Shown piece by piece: positions 46,320 through 57,142 of a DNA stretch of 64,000 nucleotides (positions are counted from its first letter, which is position 1; each line of letters opens with the position of its first letter). A model generated the notes under the pieces. It was not told the origin of the DNA. It searched no databases and worked only from the letters and a program-made list of their open reading frames with translations. This DNA comes from Viola odorata (lineage: Eukaryota; Streptophyta; Magnoliopsida; Malpighiales; Violaceae): contig OY829539.1 of NCBI GenBank assembly GCA_963691705.1, positions 21,188,407 to 21,252,406 of the forward strand. The letters run 5' to 3'. Both the position numbers and the translations under genes were made by a program.

Positions 46320-47591
46320 TGATCGTCACTCAAAAGTAATATTTTCTGCTAGCAAAATGCACAATAAACGTGTATAGGGCAAATCAGAGTCGAACCACAA
46401 GGATTAATGGTATCTAAACAGTAACAAGTAACACTGGGGGGGGGGGGGGGGGTGGGCTGGCTAATGAAATTAACCAGCGAGATTTGGATACTAAAGCTAA
46501 CAAGTGAACTAAATAAAGTAAAAATTATCTAAAGGCAATAAAACAGTATCAGAAGAGGGGTAAATCAGATAATAGGAAAGAGTCTTAGCAAAGTGATTCC
46601 GCGGGTTGCGTCTAGGCCTAGCTGGTCATCAGCTCAAGGATATTCCACTCTCACGGTGCAGACGTGCTATAGAGGCCAGGTACGCTTAGGCCTCCTGTCT
46701 ACCTTCGTAAGAGAAGTCTCGCCCAAGGTACGCTTGTGGGCGAGACCTTGACACTCCGTCCTTCCCCAAGGTTCGCTTATGGGGAGATCCAAAGGCCCAT
46801 GAAGTGGAGGAAGAGACGTCTAGGGCAAGACGTTGTCAGATCCACCCTAGTTAACCTCCAGCCCTAGCCGGATTGGACCAGCAACCTGATGACTCCGGGC
46901 TAGGTGCCTACTGATTCTAAAGAAATGGCAGTAATTACAAAGGGAAATACAGCAGTTGATCAGGCTTCTATAGATCTAGTGCAATATGACAGTAAAATGG
47001 CAAGAGATTAAATACACGCATAAGAGTTTATGAAGAGCATTAAGGCTTCACAACTACCCTTGAAACCCTTGAAAAACCTTTGCTAAGACAAAAGGATCTA
47101 GCTACTCATACTCATAATAACATAAATATAAATAGATTTGATAACAAGCATAAAAGGAAAACAAGAAAATGGGAAGAAAACTATTAAATACCAGCCGGGT
47201 GAAAGAGTAAAGCTGGCCGGCGGCTACAGCTTGAAGATGGAGGAACAAATCCCAAAGAAGGGAGAAAAATAGAAAGTATGCTGATCTCTGCCTCCTACCA
47301 ATGTTTCTTACCCTAAAAACCCTAAAGTTACTGCTTATATACAACCCTAAGCTAACTAGAGAACAAATCCAGCTAAGGGAAGAAGACAAAATGGGAGGAA
47401 AGGGACAGCTGGGCTGGACCACGTCCCAGGGAGAATATTCCTAGGACGCTCAAAAGGGATCAGAGAGGAATCTCGCTGGCGTCTCTCTTCATGCGCTCCA
47501 AGGAGGATTGCAAGCACGTGCGGCTTGATTCGAGGGCTAGACGCAGCACTTTTCAGATTCAGATAGTCTAGGTCTGGACACGAATGCGCGC
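46320..47591 (-). repeat. 5' LTR of the Athila element, cut by Tat3
   Basis: Corresponds to 32315-33602 with about 2% differences, a missing stretch of about 28 bp near 46413 and a missing stretch of about 15 bp near 47197. It contains a 17-G tract (46436-46452). It stops at CGAATGCGCGC, where the Tat3 LTR begins. The remaining LTR of about 245 bp is not in the window. Confidence 0.9.
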
Positions 47592-48127
47592 TGATAAGAT
47601 TCAATGTCGATCTTACAAGATTCGGAGTCGTGGTTGATCGGAACGGTGGCGGTCGGCGTCGGATGTACCTGCAAAGCGCCGGAGGGGGGGCTCCGGCGTA
47701 GACACTCCGATGTTTAAGTCAGTTCGAGTTTCAAAAATAATAGAGGTTCGTGTCCGTGATCTCGATCTTACCTTCTGATTGGAAAAGTAGGGGTATTTAT
47801 AGGCCTATTCGGCGATACCTGGCGATAACAGTCCAGGCGATGTCTGATGGTGACGTCATAAGCGATACCAATGGGTGACGTCATGAGCGATATCTGACGG
47901 GGTTGCCGGGAACGATAACCTCGTGGGTCTCTAGGATGGGATGGTGCCGTGCGTATAGAGTCGCGTGAGTCCCCCCCCCCCCCCCCCCCCCGGCTGATGT
48001 CGACCATCCTAGGAATCCTTCGCTGATTCTTGGGCGATATGAAGATATCTTAAGGGTCTTATGGGAAATCGTCCCGGCGGGAGCCGCAAGCATGGTAGCA
48101 CCGTGAGGGCTGTCTTAATTGTTATCA
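47592..48127 (-). repeat. 3' LTR of Tat3 (536 bp)
   Basis: The minus strand starts TGATAAC and ends CTTATCA. A TATA box (TATAAATACC, minus) is at 47793-47802, the hairpin at 47677-47698, and a run of 21 C at 47971-47991 corresponds to shorter G runs in LTR1 and LTR2. Confidence 0.88.
47677..47698 (-). promoter_or_regulatory. LTR hairpin, Tat3
   Basis: Perfect 8-bp stem CGCCGGAG/CTCCGGCG with a CCCCCC loop. The minus strand flanks are CGGAGTGTCTA before and CTTTGCAGGTAC after. Confidence 0.7.
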
Positions 48128-49045
48128 CAAGCCCAACTGAAAATGAGCCCGAGTGTTTACCAAGGGCTATCCATGTCTGAAATCTTAGATGAAACTTGTT
48201 CTTTCGTGGGGCGGTATGTCTGCAGGATCTCTGAGTTTCTCTGACTGATCGACATTAACCGTGTTAAGTGATGAGCTGGAACTTAGTTCTGAAGCTTTCC
48301 AGTGAACAAGCGGATTCCATCCTCCATTCTTATCCAGAGACCTGCTTTTCTGAGGCGTTAAGAGGTCCGCGAGAGACGCTACTATTATGCTTGTGATCAT
48401 GAGGACATTGCTTTCGCCCGGCGATATTAGTCTATTTGACCTCTTGGCAGGGCTTACGGAGTCTCAACTTTATTCATGCCATAGAAGGGCTGTTGATGGG
48501 TCACTTGTGATACCGCCAAGGACTGCAACCAGGTCATGTCGTGGATTTGCATTCGTTCCGGGTCCATCATCCTTTCAAGTGTACTGAAAACACACGGAGG
48601 AGATAGGTATTTATAGAGAAGTTAGTAAACTTTTGTACTTACAGGGGTTTTGAGGTCACGCGGGCCCCATTCTCCTCTTTCGCTTAAGGAAGCAACGATA
48701 TCATCGCGGTTTTACGCCATCAGCTGCCTATGATTAGCGCTGCTTTTACCAGATGCCTGCGATGTCGACGAGGTTTTACGCATCTAGGGCCACCTACGAC
48801 ATCAACGCGGCCTTACACTGTGGATACCGGGAACCATATGGCTTTTACGTAATGGCTACCCGTGATATCGTGCCTTTTGGCATCTTTCCATATTTTATCT
48901 TGCATCCTTTCGAACATTCATGTCGCGGATGGCATACGAGCATCAACCTTTGATTCTGCTTTAGGCTTATCAGTCCTTAGGGGTGACGAGACGGCTCGCC
49001 TTTTGAGGACCTCTTTGTTCTTTCCAAGGCCTCTCTCTTGGGGCC
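48128..49045. other. Spacer between the Tat3 LTR and D3, with an extra insert of about 750 bp
   Basis: The first 45 bp match Tat1 upstream of D1, and the last 100 bp are the D3 promoter region. The middle (48175-48940) has no counterpart in Tat1 or Tat2. It contains degenerate repeats around CGACGAGGTTTTACGCAT (48690-48830) and a TATTTATAGAG sequence near 48607. No gene is recognised. Confidence 0.5.
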
Positions 49046-49053
49046 TATAAATT
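49046..49053 (+). promoter_or_regulatory. TATA box of D3
   Basis: CCTATAAATTGG, about 50 bp upstream of the D3 ATG. Confidence 0.68.
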
Positions 49054-49101
49054 GGGGAACTTTCTCCACCCACGTTCTCCTCATCTCTGGCAATTCACAT
49101 C

Positions 49102-49479
49102 ATGGATCATTTGACTAAGAATTTCCTCCTTTCCAAGGGCCATTCTCTCAAGAACCTCAATGATGGGGATGTCGGGTTCCTGGAGAACATGTTGGTCAAG
49201 ACCTCTGAGGACATCCTGGAGCTGCAAGGAATGTTGACCCCTCTTTATTCCAGGCTGGGAGCCACATCTCTGGAGGATTTCAGCCCTCTGGAAAGTGTGT
49301 CAAAGCTGGCTGCCTCCATCGCTCGGATTCAAGTGGTGATTGCCATGCTGCAACAGCGCAAGGATATGCTGGGGTGCTGCCTGAAGGGAATGAGAGCCAC
49401 CTCCCATGATCTGATTCTGGTCATGGATTCTCTGCGAGACCTTCCCGAAGTGCCTGAGGACGCTGGCTCTGACGCCTGA
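49102..49479 (+). CDS. Antisense gene D, copy 3: small helical protein of unknown function
   Basis: An intact 125-residue frame beginning MDHLTKNFLLSKGHSLKNLN. Conserved blocks with D1 and D2: FLENMLVKTSEDILELQGML, SRLGATSLEDFSPLESVSKL and QQRKDMLGCCLKGMR. The protein should be mostly helical, with an amphipathic leucine pattern, a paired cysteine (CC) in the conserved LGCCLKG turn and an acidic tail. It has its own TATA box (49046) and AATAAA (49553). It is transcribed away from the LTR, opposite to the element's gag-pol sense. No known family. Confidence 0.75.
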   Translation: MDHLTKNFLLSKGHSLKNLNDGDVGFLENMLVKTSEDILELQGMLTPLYSRLGATSLEDFSPLESVSKLAASIARIQVVIAMLQQRKDMLGCCLKGMRATSHDLILVMDSLRDLPEVPEDAGSDA

Positions 49480-49552
49480 TAGCAATGGCTCCCTTTGGGC
49501 CTTTTCTCTTTTCCTCCTGGCATGTATATGTACTTTCTGACCATTAGGCCAT

Positions 49553-49558
49553 AATAAA
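49553..49558 (+). terminator. AATAAA polyadenylation signal of D3
   Basis: GGCCATAATAAATAAATCGG, about 70 bp past the stop, matching D1 and D2. Confidence 0.62.
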
Positions 49559-49867
49559 TAAATCGGTTTTATTACGTCGTTTGCAACTGTTCTTCTTCTT
49601 TAATGCGCCCTTTGTCTTTCTTGGAGATATTCTTAGCCCAACTGAAAACGTTTCAGCCACTGGGTGGTTTTCTGATTGGTTGTTCAACATTAAATCTACG
49701 CCGCGGTTGTCCTGGCAACCGATTGGGCGATTTTGCGGTTTTCCTCGATTAGGGAAAATCTCAACAGGCGTGACTGTAAATCCATATCTGCACTTCAAGC
49801 TGTACACGTGTCTTCTTTCAAGAGTCGGGTTAGAAGATCGAAGATCCTTTCTTCCCAATTTTCTGGC

Positions 49868-49875
49868 TATTTAAG
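49868..49875 (+). promoter_or_regulatory. TATA-like box of C3
   Basis: TATTTAAG, about 70 bp upstream of the C3 ATG. Confidence 0.6.
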
Positions 49876-49943
49876 GGATCTTCTCTCCTTCGTTATTCTT
49901 CGTCCCCTTGCTGTTTTTTCCTTTATTAATATTCTGTGATCTC

Positions 49944-50360
49944 ATGGCTGATTCTCATTTTTTAGATACGTTCGCCCGAGATTCTCCACTAACTCCTCTG
50001 ACTTCTCCTGATTCGGATAATCCTCCTTTGTCGCCTCCCTGGAGGCCGTCTGTTCGCCGACGGTGTCGCAAGAGGCGGAGGAAAGATGCTGCGAAGGCAT
50101 CTAAGTCATTCTTCGATTCTCTTGCTTCTTTCTCTTCAAAGGGGAGAGAAACATCTTTCCCTCCTAACGAGTCACCGCCAAGGGCTCTTTTCGCCTGTTC
50201 AGCTGTTAAAGCGGTGTCATCGTCTATCAAGGAGGAGTCGGATCGATCATCCACTCGCGTGGGGGAGAAGGTTAAGGAACCTTTCCCTTTCGCTGGCGAG
50301 GATCCATTGCTTTTTGGTGAAGATGATTATGACGTGGTCTACTGCTACAGCATCTCCTAG
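49944..50360 (+). CDS. Antisense gene C, copy 3: small SP-rich, basic/acidic protein
   Basis: The chosen start is the ATG at 49944 (MADSHFLDTFARDSP), which aligns with C1 and C2; an upstream in-frame start at 49908 lies in the leader. Next come LTSPDSDNPPLSPPWRPS, a basic block (RRRCRKRRRKD), a serine-rich middle and an acidic end (GEDDYDVVY). The C-terminal few residues differ from the YWPDED end of C1, so the last codons may be altered. The AATAAA signal is at 50423. Function unknown; nuclear location is an inference from the basic block. Confidence 0.66.
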   Translation: MADSHFLDTFARDSPLTPLTSPDSDNPPLSPPWRPSVRRRCRKRRRKDAAKASKSFFDSLASFSSKGRETSFPPNESPPRALFACSAVKAVSSSIKEESDRSSTRVGEKVKEPFPFAGEDPLLFGEDDYDVVYCYSIS

Positions 50361-50422
50361 TTTGACGGCGAATAGTTGGGCATACCATGCCTCTTTGTAG
50401 ATGCCGTATGGCTTTTCCAAAT

Positions 50423-50428
50423 AATAAA
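50423..50428 (+). terminator. AATAAA polyadenylation signal of C3
   Basis: GCCGTATGGCTTTTCC, then AATAATAAAATGACG. The same words follow C1. Confidence 0.6.
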
Positions 50429-50837
50429 ATGACGTTTTTATTTCTTTTTGCTCTTCTGCCGCTTTTCTTTCTTTATGTTTCCAGGATTATCGCGGGAGTA
50501 GGCCTTTCGCTTGACGCAACCGCCTTTCGGTTTTCAGTCAGTAACTGTCTTCTCCCAAAAGACATTGATGACTGTCCACGCGTCCTTTTCCATTCTGCAC
50601 GTGTTTTACTTTTACAGGCTGTTCCTTTTTTAGGTTTAACCTTTATAAGGAGTTTACTCTTCTCTTTTAGTATTTTTTGCTAATATTTCGAAATTCTTCG
50701 TATTTCCTTTCTTCTGTGCTTCTTTCTTCTCAAGGGATTTTACTGCAATTGCTCGCCGGTGCCGACGGCCGATTCACTGGTTCTCTGTTCCAGGTATTTT
50801 GCTTCTCTGTTGCCATAGCTTTACTTTCCATTCCATT
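50429..50837 (+). promoter_or_regulatory. Promoter region of B3
   Basis: Contains CCTTTATAAGGAG at 50640-50652, a plausible TATA box about 190 bp upstream of the B3 ATG. Short frames here look like chance. Confidence 0.5.
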
Positions 50838-53079
50838 ATGTCTCGCGTTAGGCCCTCTGCAATTATCGAAAATCCTCTAGATCCCGAAGTCAGGAGAGCT
50901 CGTAGTGTTTTTTATTGTAATGAGGTTTTGAGGGCTGAGTTAGAGGAGAACGGTATCACTTTTCCCACGGGATATCGCCCCCTTGTCCCATTGAAGGATA
51001 CTCGGCTTACTGATGCCATGTGGGGGACGTTCCGGTTGGTTTATTTCAAGATGTTTACCTACGGGTTTCGTCTCCCGCTTCATACTTCTCTGATGAAGCT
51101 GCTAGACCATTACGATCTCAATCCCGTTCAAATAACCCCACCTTCCTGGTGTGGGCTTTACGCCTTTCTTCGTTCGTGTGAGATGAAGCATATTTTTTCT
51201 CCATCGCTCGATCTGTTCCACACGTTTTTCACTTTGAGGTGTCATAACTGCTTAGTGGATATTACCCCAAGATGGAATGGTGCTCTTGTCCAGTTTTTTT
51301 GGCAGAATTTTCAAGGTTTCGAAGAGAATGTGGACAACTGAAAAAATGGCTTCTTCACCCTTCGCTTGCCCTCTCGGTATTGGCGCGGTGGTTTCAACCG
51401 AGAGATTACTAGTGCCGCTTGGCGAGAACCAGATGTGCTGTCTAGTATGGATGTATCCAATGTTAACGCCTTATTAGAAATAGAAGGGCCTTTCCGTATT
51501 CGGGAATTTGCTCGGTTCAGGCCTTTGTCAAAGTGTGTCGTTGGTGAGTCTTTTCTTTTATCGCCTTATCGCTTCGACTTTCTTTTCATATTAAAATATT
51601 TTATCGGCAGGTAACGCTGAGGGTCGATCCTCCGAGGAAAGGGACATTCCTCTAAACGTGGTACCACTTCAGACATTACCTCCTTCTCCTCCACCTGAAG
51701 GCTCTAGTCGTCCGCCTATTCCGCCGCGAGGAAGGAGAAACAAAACCGTCGCGACACGCAACACATCTGCCCGACCTTCTCATTTCCTTGAGAATTGGCT
51801 ACCGTCTCGCGGTAAGGGAGTGGCCCCAAGCAATCCCGTGATTGAAGAGGTTGACAGTGATAGCGGAAGCATGGATACTGGTTCCGAGCTGCGTCATGCC
51901 ACCCTTGCCCAACGAATGAAACTTAGATCCAGAAAATGTGATCCTGTAGCAGAGTCAACCGAGGACGATAGCGAAGAGATCGCTACCGAAACGGAGCGTC
52001 TCGTAAAGAGAGTTCGCAAAGAGAAATCTGACCCACTAGTTCCTTCCGTGGAGGAAATCAATGGGGTTCCTTCCGAGGAGGTTGACGCCTCGCACGTTAC
52101 GGGTTCCTTGCCAGTGACAGAAGTTACCAAGGTGCCCTCTGCCATTCCTCCCAAGGTTAACGAGGCTTCGGCAGCGGTGGGCTCTCCCTTGGTGTCTGGC
52201 GGTCCTACCTCCCTTATTCGCTCCGTTATTCCAGATGTGAGCTTACCAACTCTGATTCTCATCTCTCTTCCTCCACGGAAGCCTCAGCCCTTGTTTCATT
52301 CTTCGATTTTGGGCATTGGTGATTCTGCAAAAAATTGCTCTCCTCCTTATATCGCCAACTTTTCCCCTCAAGGTCTTCAAGGCCCCATTGCTTATCAGTT
52401 GGACTTGTCTTCCCTTGGTACCGACGGTCTCCGTGCCTTAGGGGTATCGGACCCGTCATCGTGAGAGGAACCAGTGGGCCCGATAGTGGGGCAAATGTTT
52501 ACTTCTTCGAAGGACAAAGAAGAGTTCTTGCGGCGTCCTCCCGACGTACGCCATTCACGTCTTCTGACTGACATGCTGGCCTGTTTCCGCGAGTTAAACT
52601 ACTTTTTCGAGGATCATCGTGACAAGGTTCAACCTTCTCTTGATTTAAAGGGAGAACTAGATGTTGCTTTTGGGAAGGTAACGGAGCTGTCGCAGCTTCA
52701 GGAGCGAACCCGGGCGGAGTTGGACGACTATCGCGCTGAGCTTGCTCGAGAAAGATCAAAAGGGAAGGCTAAGATAGACCTTCTGGAGGTGGAATTGGTG
52801 GTAGCTGACAGAAAGAATATCTTCCTTCGCGAAGAGATAGCATCTCGTGATGCGGATTTGGCCAAAGTGCCTTCAAAGATAGCCTGGTGGAAGAACAAGA
52901 CCATGGATATTTGTATTGCTGAATTTATGAGTCTCTATCGCCAGGGAACTGTTGACTCGTCAGTGCTGACCGATTACGCTTCCAAGAGACTGAAGGATTT
53001 GGGCGAAGGTGAGAGAGATCTTCCTTCTTCTGGAGAAAAGCGGAGGAATGGTGATCGCGATGCTCGCGAGGGCCCATGA
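50838..53079 (+). pseudogene. Antisense gene B, copy 3
   Basis: The start is the ATG at 50838 (MSRVRPSAIIENPLDPEV). Exon 1 (50838-51543) carries the PF04195-like domain: LRAELEENGITFPTGYRPL, VYFKMFTYGFRLPLH, YDLNPVQITPPSWCGLYAF, DITPRWNG. The intron 51544-51610 has GTGAGT and CAG. Exon 2 (51611-53079) has HFLENWLPSRG, an Asp/Ser/Glu-rich linker, YQLDLSSLGTDGLRALGVSD and a coiled coil with KIAWWKNKT. Only two TGA codons (51339 and 52462) interrupt an otherwise single reading frame in each exon, so it is nearly intact. It is a paralogue of A. Function unknown; a nuclear, DNA- or protein-binding role is speculative. Confidence 0.8.
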
Positions 53080-53520
53080 TTAATCGAGGTTGCTCTATTT
53101 AGAAGATTTTCCGCTTATTTGTTTCTTTGTCTTGTAATAACACCTTGTTGTTCGACAATACTTGTATTTGATTGCTATTTGATTTTCATTCCGCCTTTTC
53201 GCATTAACCCAACATTATTCTTTTTAATCAACGCCATCTTGCGTTATCTCCTTTCTTGCGATATCGCTCTTGTTTTTCCCAAGAGATAGTACCTTCTTTT
53301 CAGAGCATTTAATGCTTGCTAGCCTTTCCTTAGAAAAGTCGTGATTGTGCAGGCACCCGTGTCTATTTCTTCCAGCGCCACGGGCTAGCGTGCTTGAGAA
53401 CTTTGCCTAAATCGAGGCGTTGTAGCGCTTTTCTAGGATTGCACTCATTACCTGAGTCTGTTCCTTATGCCGCTTCCGCGCAACGACTGTGGCATTCGTC
53501 ATTTCGTTTGATCATTAGGG
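53080..53520. other. Spacer between B3 and A3
   Basis: This is the 3' flank of B3 and 5' flank of A3, with 'cagagcatttaatgcttgc' near 53300 matching the spacers of the other copies. No gene is seen. Confidence 0.5.
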
Positions 53521-53528
53521 TTATAAAA
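53521..53528 (+). promoter_or_regulatory. TATA box of A3
   Basis: TTAGGGTTATAAAACCC, about 170 bp upstream of the A3 ATG. Confidence 0.7.
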
Positions 53529-53696
53529 CCCAATATTTATTCTTTTCCTTTTTCTTTTATCATCCCACTTTCTCATATTTTCTTTTAGCCGTCTTATTTT
53601 CTCCCCACTATTCGAGGCTCTTTGAAATGCTTTTCTCTGAAGGTATTTCCTTTCTCTTCCATCGTCTTCTTCATCTTTTAATTCTTTAATTCTGCC

Positions 53697-56056
53697 ATGG
53701 CTAAGACTCGCCGTACTGAGTCGAAATCTGCCGATGAGAAAAGGATGGATATTACATCTAGTGTTATCACATCTGAGGCTGCTCTCCATGAGCATTTGGC
53801 CGCCCATAATGCTGATATTCCTGATGATTATAAAACCACTGTTGCCCCTGAGTCACTACGTTTGAACAGCATTTTGACGGGCAACCGTAGGGTCATGTAT
53901 GCGCAAATGTTCCGTTATGGCTTTTGGCTTCTATTGACTCTTTTGTCAAAGAATTACTTGTTGCCGGCGATCTAACTCCGGCCCAACTATCTCCAAATGC
54001 ATATTGTTGTGTTTATGATTTTCTGGAACTTTGCAAATACAAAGGGATTACTTCCCCTTCCCTTCTACTGCTTAAATCTCTTTTTAAGCTGATGAAATGT
54101 CGGGGGGTGATAACGATATCGCCCCGTTTTGACGATGACTCTCTGAAGTCTTTTACTTGGAAACTCCTCCATATCGAGTCTTCCGTTGATGGCTGGAAAA
54201 AGGAGTTTTTTGTGATAGATCTTCCTGGAGATCTTGGTTCCTGGTGGCGATCTGGGTTTAATCAAAACGTGGATGACAACGTTTGGAGCCGACCAGGGAC
54301 CCTTCCGAAACATGAGCAAGACTGGTTAAACACATTGCTCAAACTGGAAATCAGCGTTCACATTCGTCAAGTGGCTTGTAGAATGGACATTCAATCTTGT
54401 GTTAAACGTGAGTGCCGCGTTACTCCTTTCTTTGCTATCGCAGATACTAATGCTGACGCTATTTTGTGCTTTCGCAGCGACGAATCCCAACTATAAACCT
54501 GAGAGCGTAAGGAGACGCTTGAAAAGGGCTCAAGTGCGAGAAGAAAAAGAGAGAGCTACTTCCACGGAAGCGACTGACAACCCTACCGATCTTCCAGCTA
54601 CTTCCGCTACTCTTGTTCAAGCTTCCTCCTCTTCGGCCGGTGTGAGGGATTCTTACATTCCTTCAGGCGTTCCCCTTGTGACCATCGCTGCTCCTCCTGC
54701 CCAGCCTTCTTCTTCTTCCAAGGCTCCTAAGGCCATTGCCAAAGGAAAAAAGAAGAGAAAAACGAGAAGTGTCGCCGCTCTTACACCTTCTCCAGACGCG
54801 GCAGGCTCTTCAGAAGCACCTCTTCCCCCCATTGATACAGTAAGGGTGCCTTTTAGCCATGATATGTTATATTTCGACGTCTGTCGTCGTTTGATTTCTC
54901 TTTTCTATATTTCATATTGCGTTCTTGGTAGGACACTACCATTGTCGCTACCTCTGTTCCTCCCTCAGGCGATATGAATATAGGATACGTGCTGACTGGT
55001 TCCAAGAAGAGACAGCGGCCGGAAGATGAGGGCAGAAATCCATCTTCCTCTACCATCGGGATGGGGAACAGACCTGCGGACGGGTTTGACTCTACGGTTG
55101 TTCCCCAATGAGGGAATCCGTCAGGATTTTTGGAGAACTTGGGCACAGGCGAGACTTTCGGGGTTTCGCCCAATTCTTTCGGCGGTCCCGTTCACACATA
55201 TTCCTCTAATCCGGGGTATCAAGAGGTCTTGCCAGATTTTTCAGGCTATCAGTCTCATGGTGCTTATCTTGCTCCAGGGGGTTCGTCCACCCAGGTTCAC
55301 CCTCCTTCTCCTCTGGCGTTTGCTCCTTCGAGCATTCCTCTGCGGGATCGTTATGGCGAAGGAGGTACCACCTTCAACTTTGTGGCGGATCTTAGTCCGA
55401 TAGGTGGGGTTAGCTCTGTAACCCATCAAGTTGGACTGTATGACTTCCGTAATACCGGTTTGGCGGCATTGGGGGGTGATGGCTCGGATGAAGTTTCGGC
55501 TTTATTGGCTTCCCAGGTATTGGCGTCTGCGGCAGAACGTGACGCTTTTCTTTCTAAAGCCGAGTTTGATAGGGAGAACTCATTGCGCACCAACCTTTTC
55601 ACTAGTATGATGAAATTCCATTACTGGGCAGAGGAGGCGCGACGTCAGGCTGCCTCTCTTTGCTCTGCTTTGGAAGAATTAGCGCGAGAGCGGAATGAGA
55701 AGAAAAAGTTACTGGAGGAGCGTACAAACTTATTACTGGCTCATCAGAAGCAGAAAGAAGAACAGTCTGTTGCCTTATCAGCGGAGAGGGCCAAAGTTAT
55801 TGCCTTGGAGAATGAGAAGTCATCCCTGGCCAAGGAGAAAGCTGCCCTGGAGGAAGAGTCGGCTGATAGGAGCCTGTGGCATGTCGAGCAGACTGCCGCT
55901 ATTTTGGTTGCTTGCTTTGAGGAAGTTCACGGGGTCGACGCGTACAAACCCGATGAGGTCACTGCCGCTTTCAAACGAGGATCTGGCCACCTTAATGAGG
56001 AGGGCTTTCGCCAAGCTAAAGCGGCAGGCTGGAAGCGGAGGCACCCCGAAGGTTGA
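53697..56056 (+). pseudogene. Antisense gene A, copy 3
   Basis: The start is the ATG at 53697 (MAKTRRTESKSADEKR). The PF04195-like domain follows: RVMYAQMFRYGF, DLTPAQLSPNAY, ISPRFDDDSLKSFTWKL and EFFVIDLPG. Intron 1 is 54408-54477 (GTGAG...TTCGCAG, with a TACTAATGCTGAC branch region), and intron 2 is 54840-54931. The middle exon has RRRLKRAQVREEKE and a GKKKRKTRS basic block. The C-terminal exon has FAPSSIPLRDRYGEGG and a long coiled coil (55560-55880) ending in EVHGVDAYKPDEVT. Breaks are a 1-base frameshift near 53925 and a TGA at 55109. Role unknown. Confidence 0.8.
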
Positions 56057-56599
56057 CATGCTTCGAGGCTTTACCGTTCTTTCCTTAGTGATCAAGCGTC
56101 ACTAAATTTTTGTTTATTATTTTGACCACCAAAATTTGTAGCCCCCTTTAAACATTTCGATATGTTCAAGCCACTTTTATTGCTGACTTTCCTTTATTTA
56201 GACGCTTCTTTGCAAACTCCTTTGGCGTTATCTTCGCCATGTTTTCCTAATGTGCTTACTTTTCCGAACAGATCCTTAGTGCTCCCACCAAAATTACAGA
56301 ATTTGGTATTGGGTTAACTTTCTCGGTAAGCCTGGCGATATCTCGGCTTACGAGATCCTCACTCCTTCCACTACCCGAAAAGTATTCTGCGTATTCTCAA
56401 CTGTAAATCATCAGTAACAAAAACACGTTACGAGGGATAGTAATTACCCGTAGGAACCTTTTCGCTGCCATCCTAGGGCGTTACCCTGGAACCCGCGGGA
56501 ATCGCTTTCGCTATCAGCTCTATACTTCGCCAGGGATTACACATCTGGTTACTAGCCGGGATTTCACAATTCTTCGCGTTTCCCTATTTTCACGATCGG
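56057..56599. other. Noncoding spacer 3' of A3
   Basis: The part near 56505-56570 is the inverted counterpart of 1250-1345 and 9872-9990. No gene is seen. Confidence 0.55.
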
Positions 56600-57055
56600 C
56601 CCTTAAAGTGCCTCGTCTTAGTGAGTTGTCGGATCGGGACGGCTATCACAAGGCTAGGGAATTTTCACTTTTGGGCGTTGCCCTCGCATCTAGAACCGTG
56701 TCCTTACTTAATGACCTAGCTGCAGCAGCCCAGTCGTTAAGATAGGATTCTTATTTCTAGAACGGAGTTTCTATTTCTTTGGGGCGTGCCTCATCTTACT
56801 GGGCCGCCTCCACGAGAACGACCAGTGCAAGAAAAGGACTTTTCACTCCCAAAGATACCGGGTGGTGCCCTAACTTAATGAGCCATCTGATCAAGATCGG
56901 TCATCACAAGGATAGGACTTTTCACCCCCGGGGGCGTCCAGGATCTTTCAATCCGACGCTAATTCAAGGTATGGTGGGTAGTACCCTCACTTAATGGGCC
57001 ATCTGATCAAGACCGGCCATCACAAGGATAGGACTTTTCACTTCCCCAAAATACC
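56600..57055 (-). repeat. Tandem array between A3 and pol of Tat3
   Basis: About four units on the minus strand, each with GGGAGTGAAAAGTCC...TTGTG and a TAAG(A/T)...GGCACG end, near 57050, 56935, 56850 and 56690. They are homologous to the array at 739-1240, at the same location between convergent 3' ends. Confidence 0.82.
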
Positions 57056-57142
57056 CCCCTTTTTTTATCTGCACAAAGACAACCACAAACTTCCACGAAA
57101 GCTCTCTCATCGAGCGTTAGTCATGGTTAGGGTTGACATAAA

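Larger units (their letters stand above)
32315..47591 (-). mobile_element. Athila-type Ty3/gypsy element (right LTR interrupted)
   Basis: In minus orientation: 5' LTR (47591-46320, cut by Tat3), Asp-type primer site, gag-pol (46265-40743), 3' ORF (40197-about 35305) interrupted by a hAT element, noncoding 3' region, polypurine tract and complete 3' LTR (33846-32315). The order, the 3' ORF and the primer site fit the Athila lineage. The LTRs differ by about 2% by eye plus a few indels, so it is fairly young. Confidence 0.85.

Noticed and set aside
52499..52759. Minus-strand frame across the B3 coiled coil
   Set aside because: It is a mirror of the supported + strand gene.
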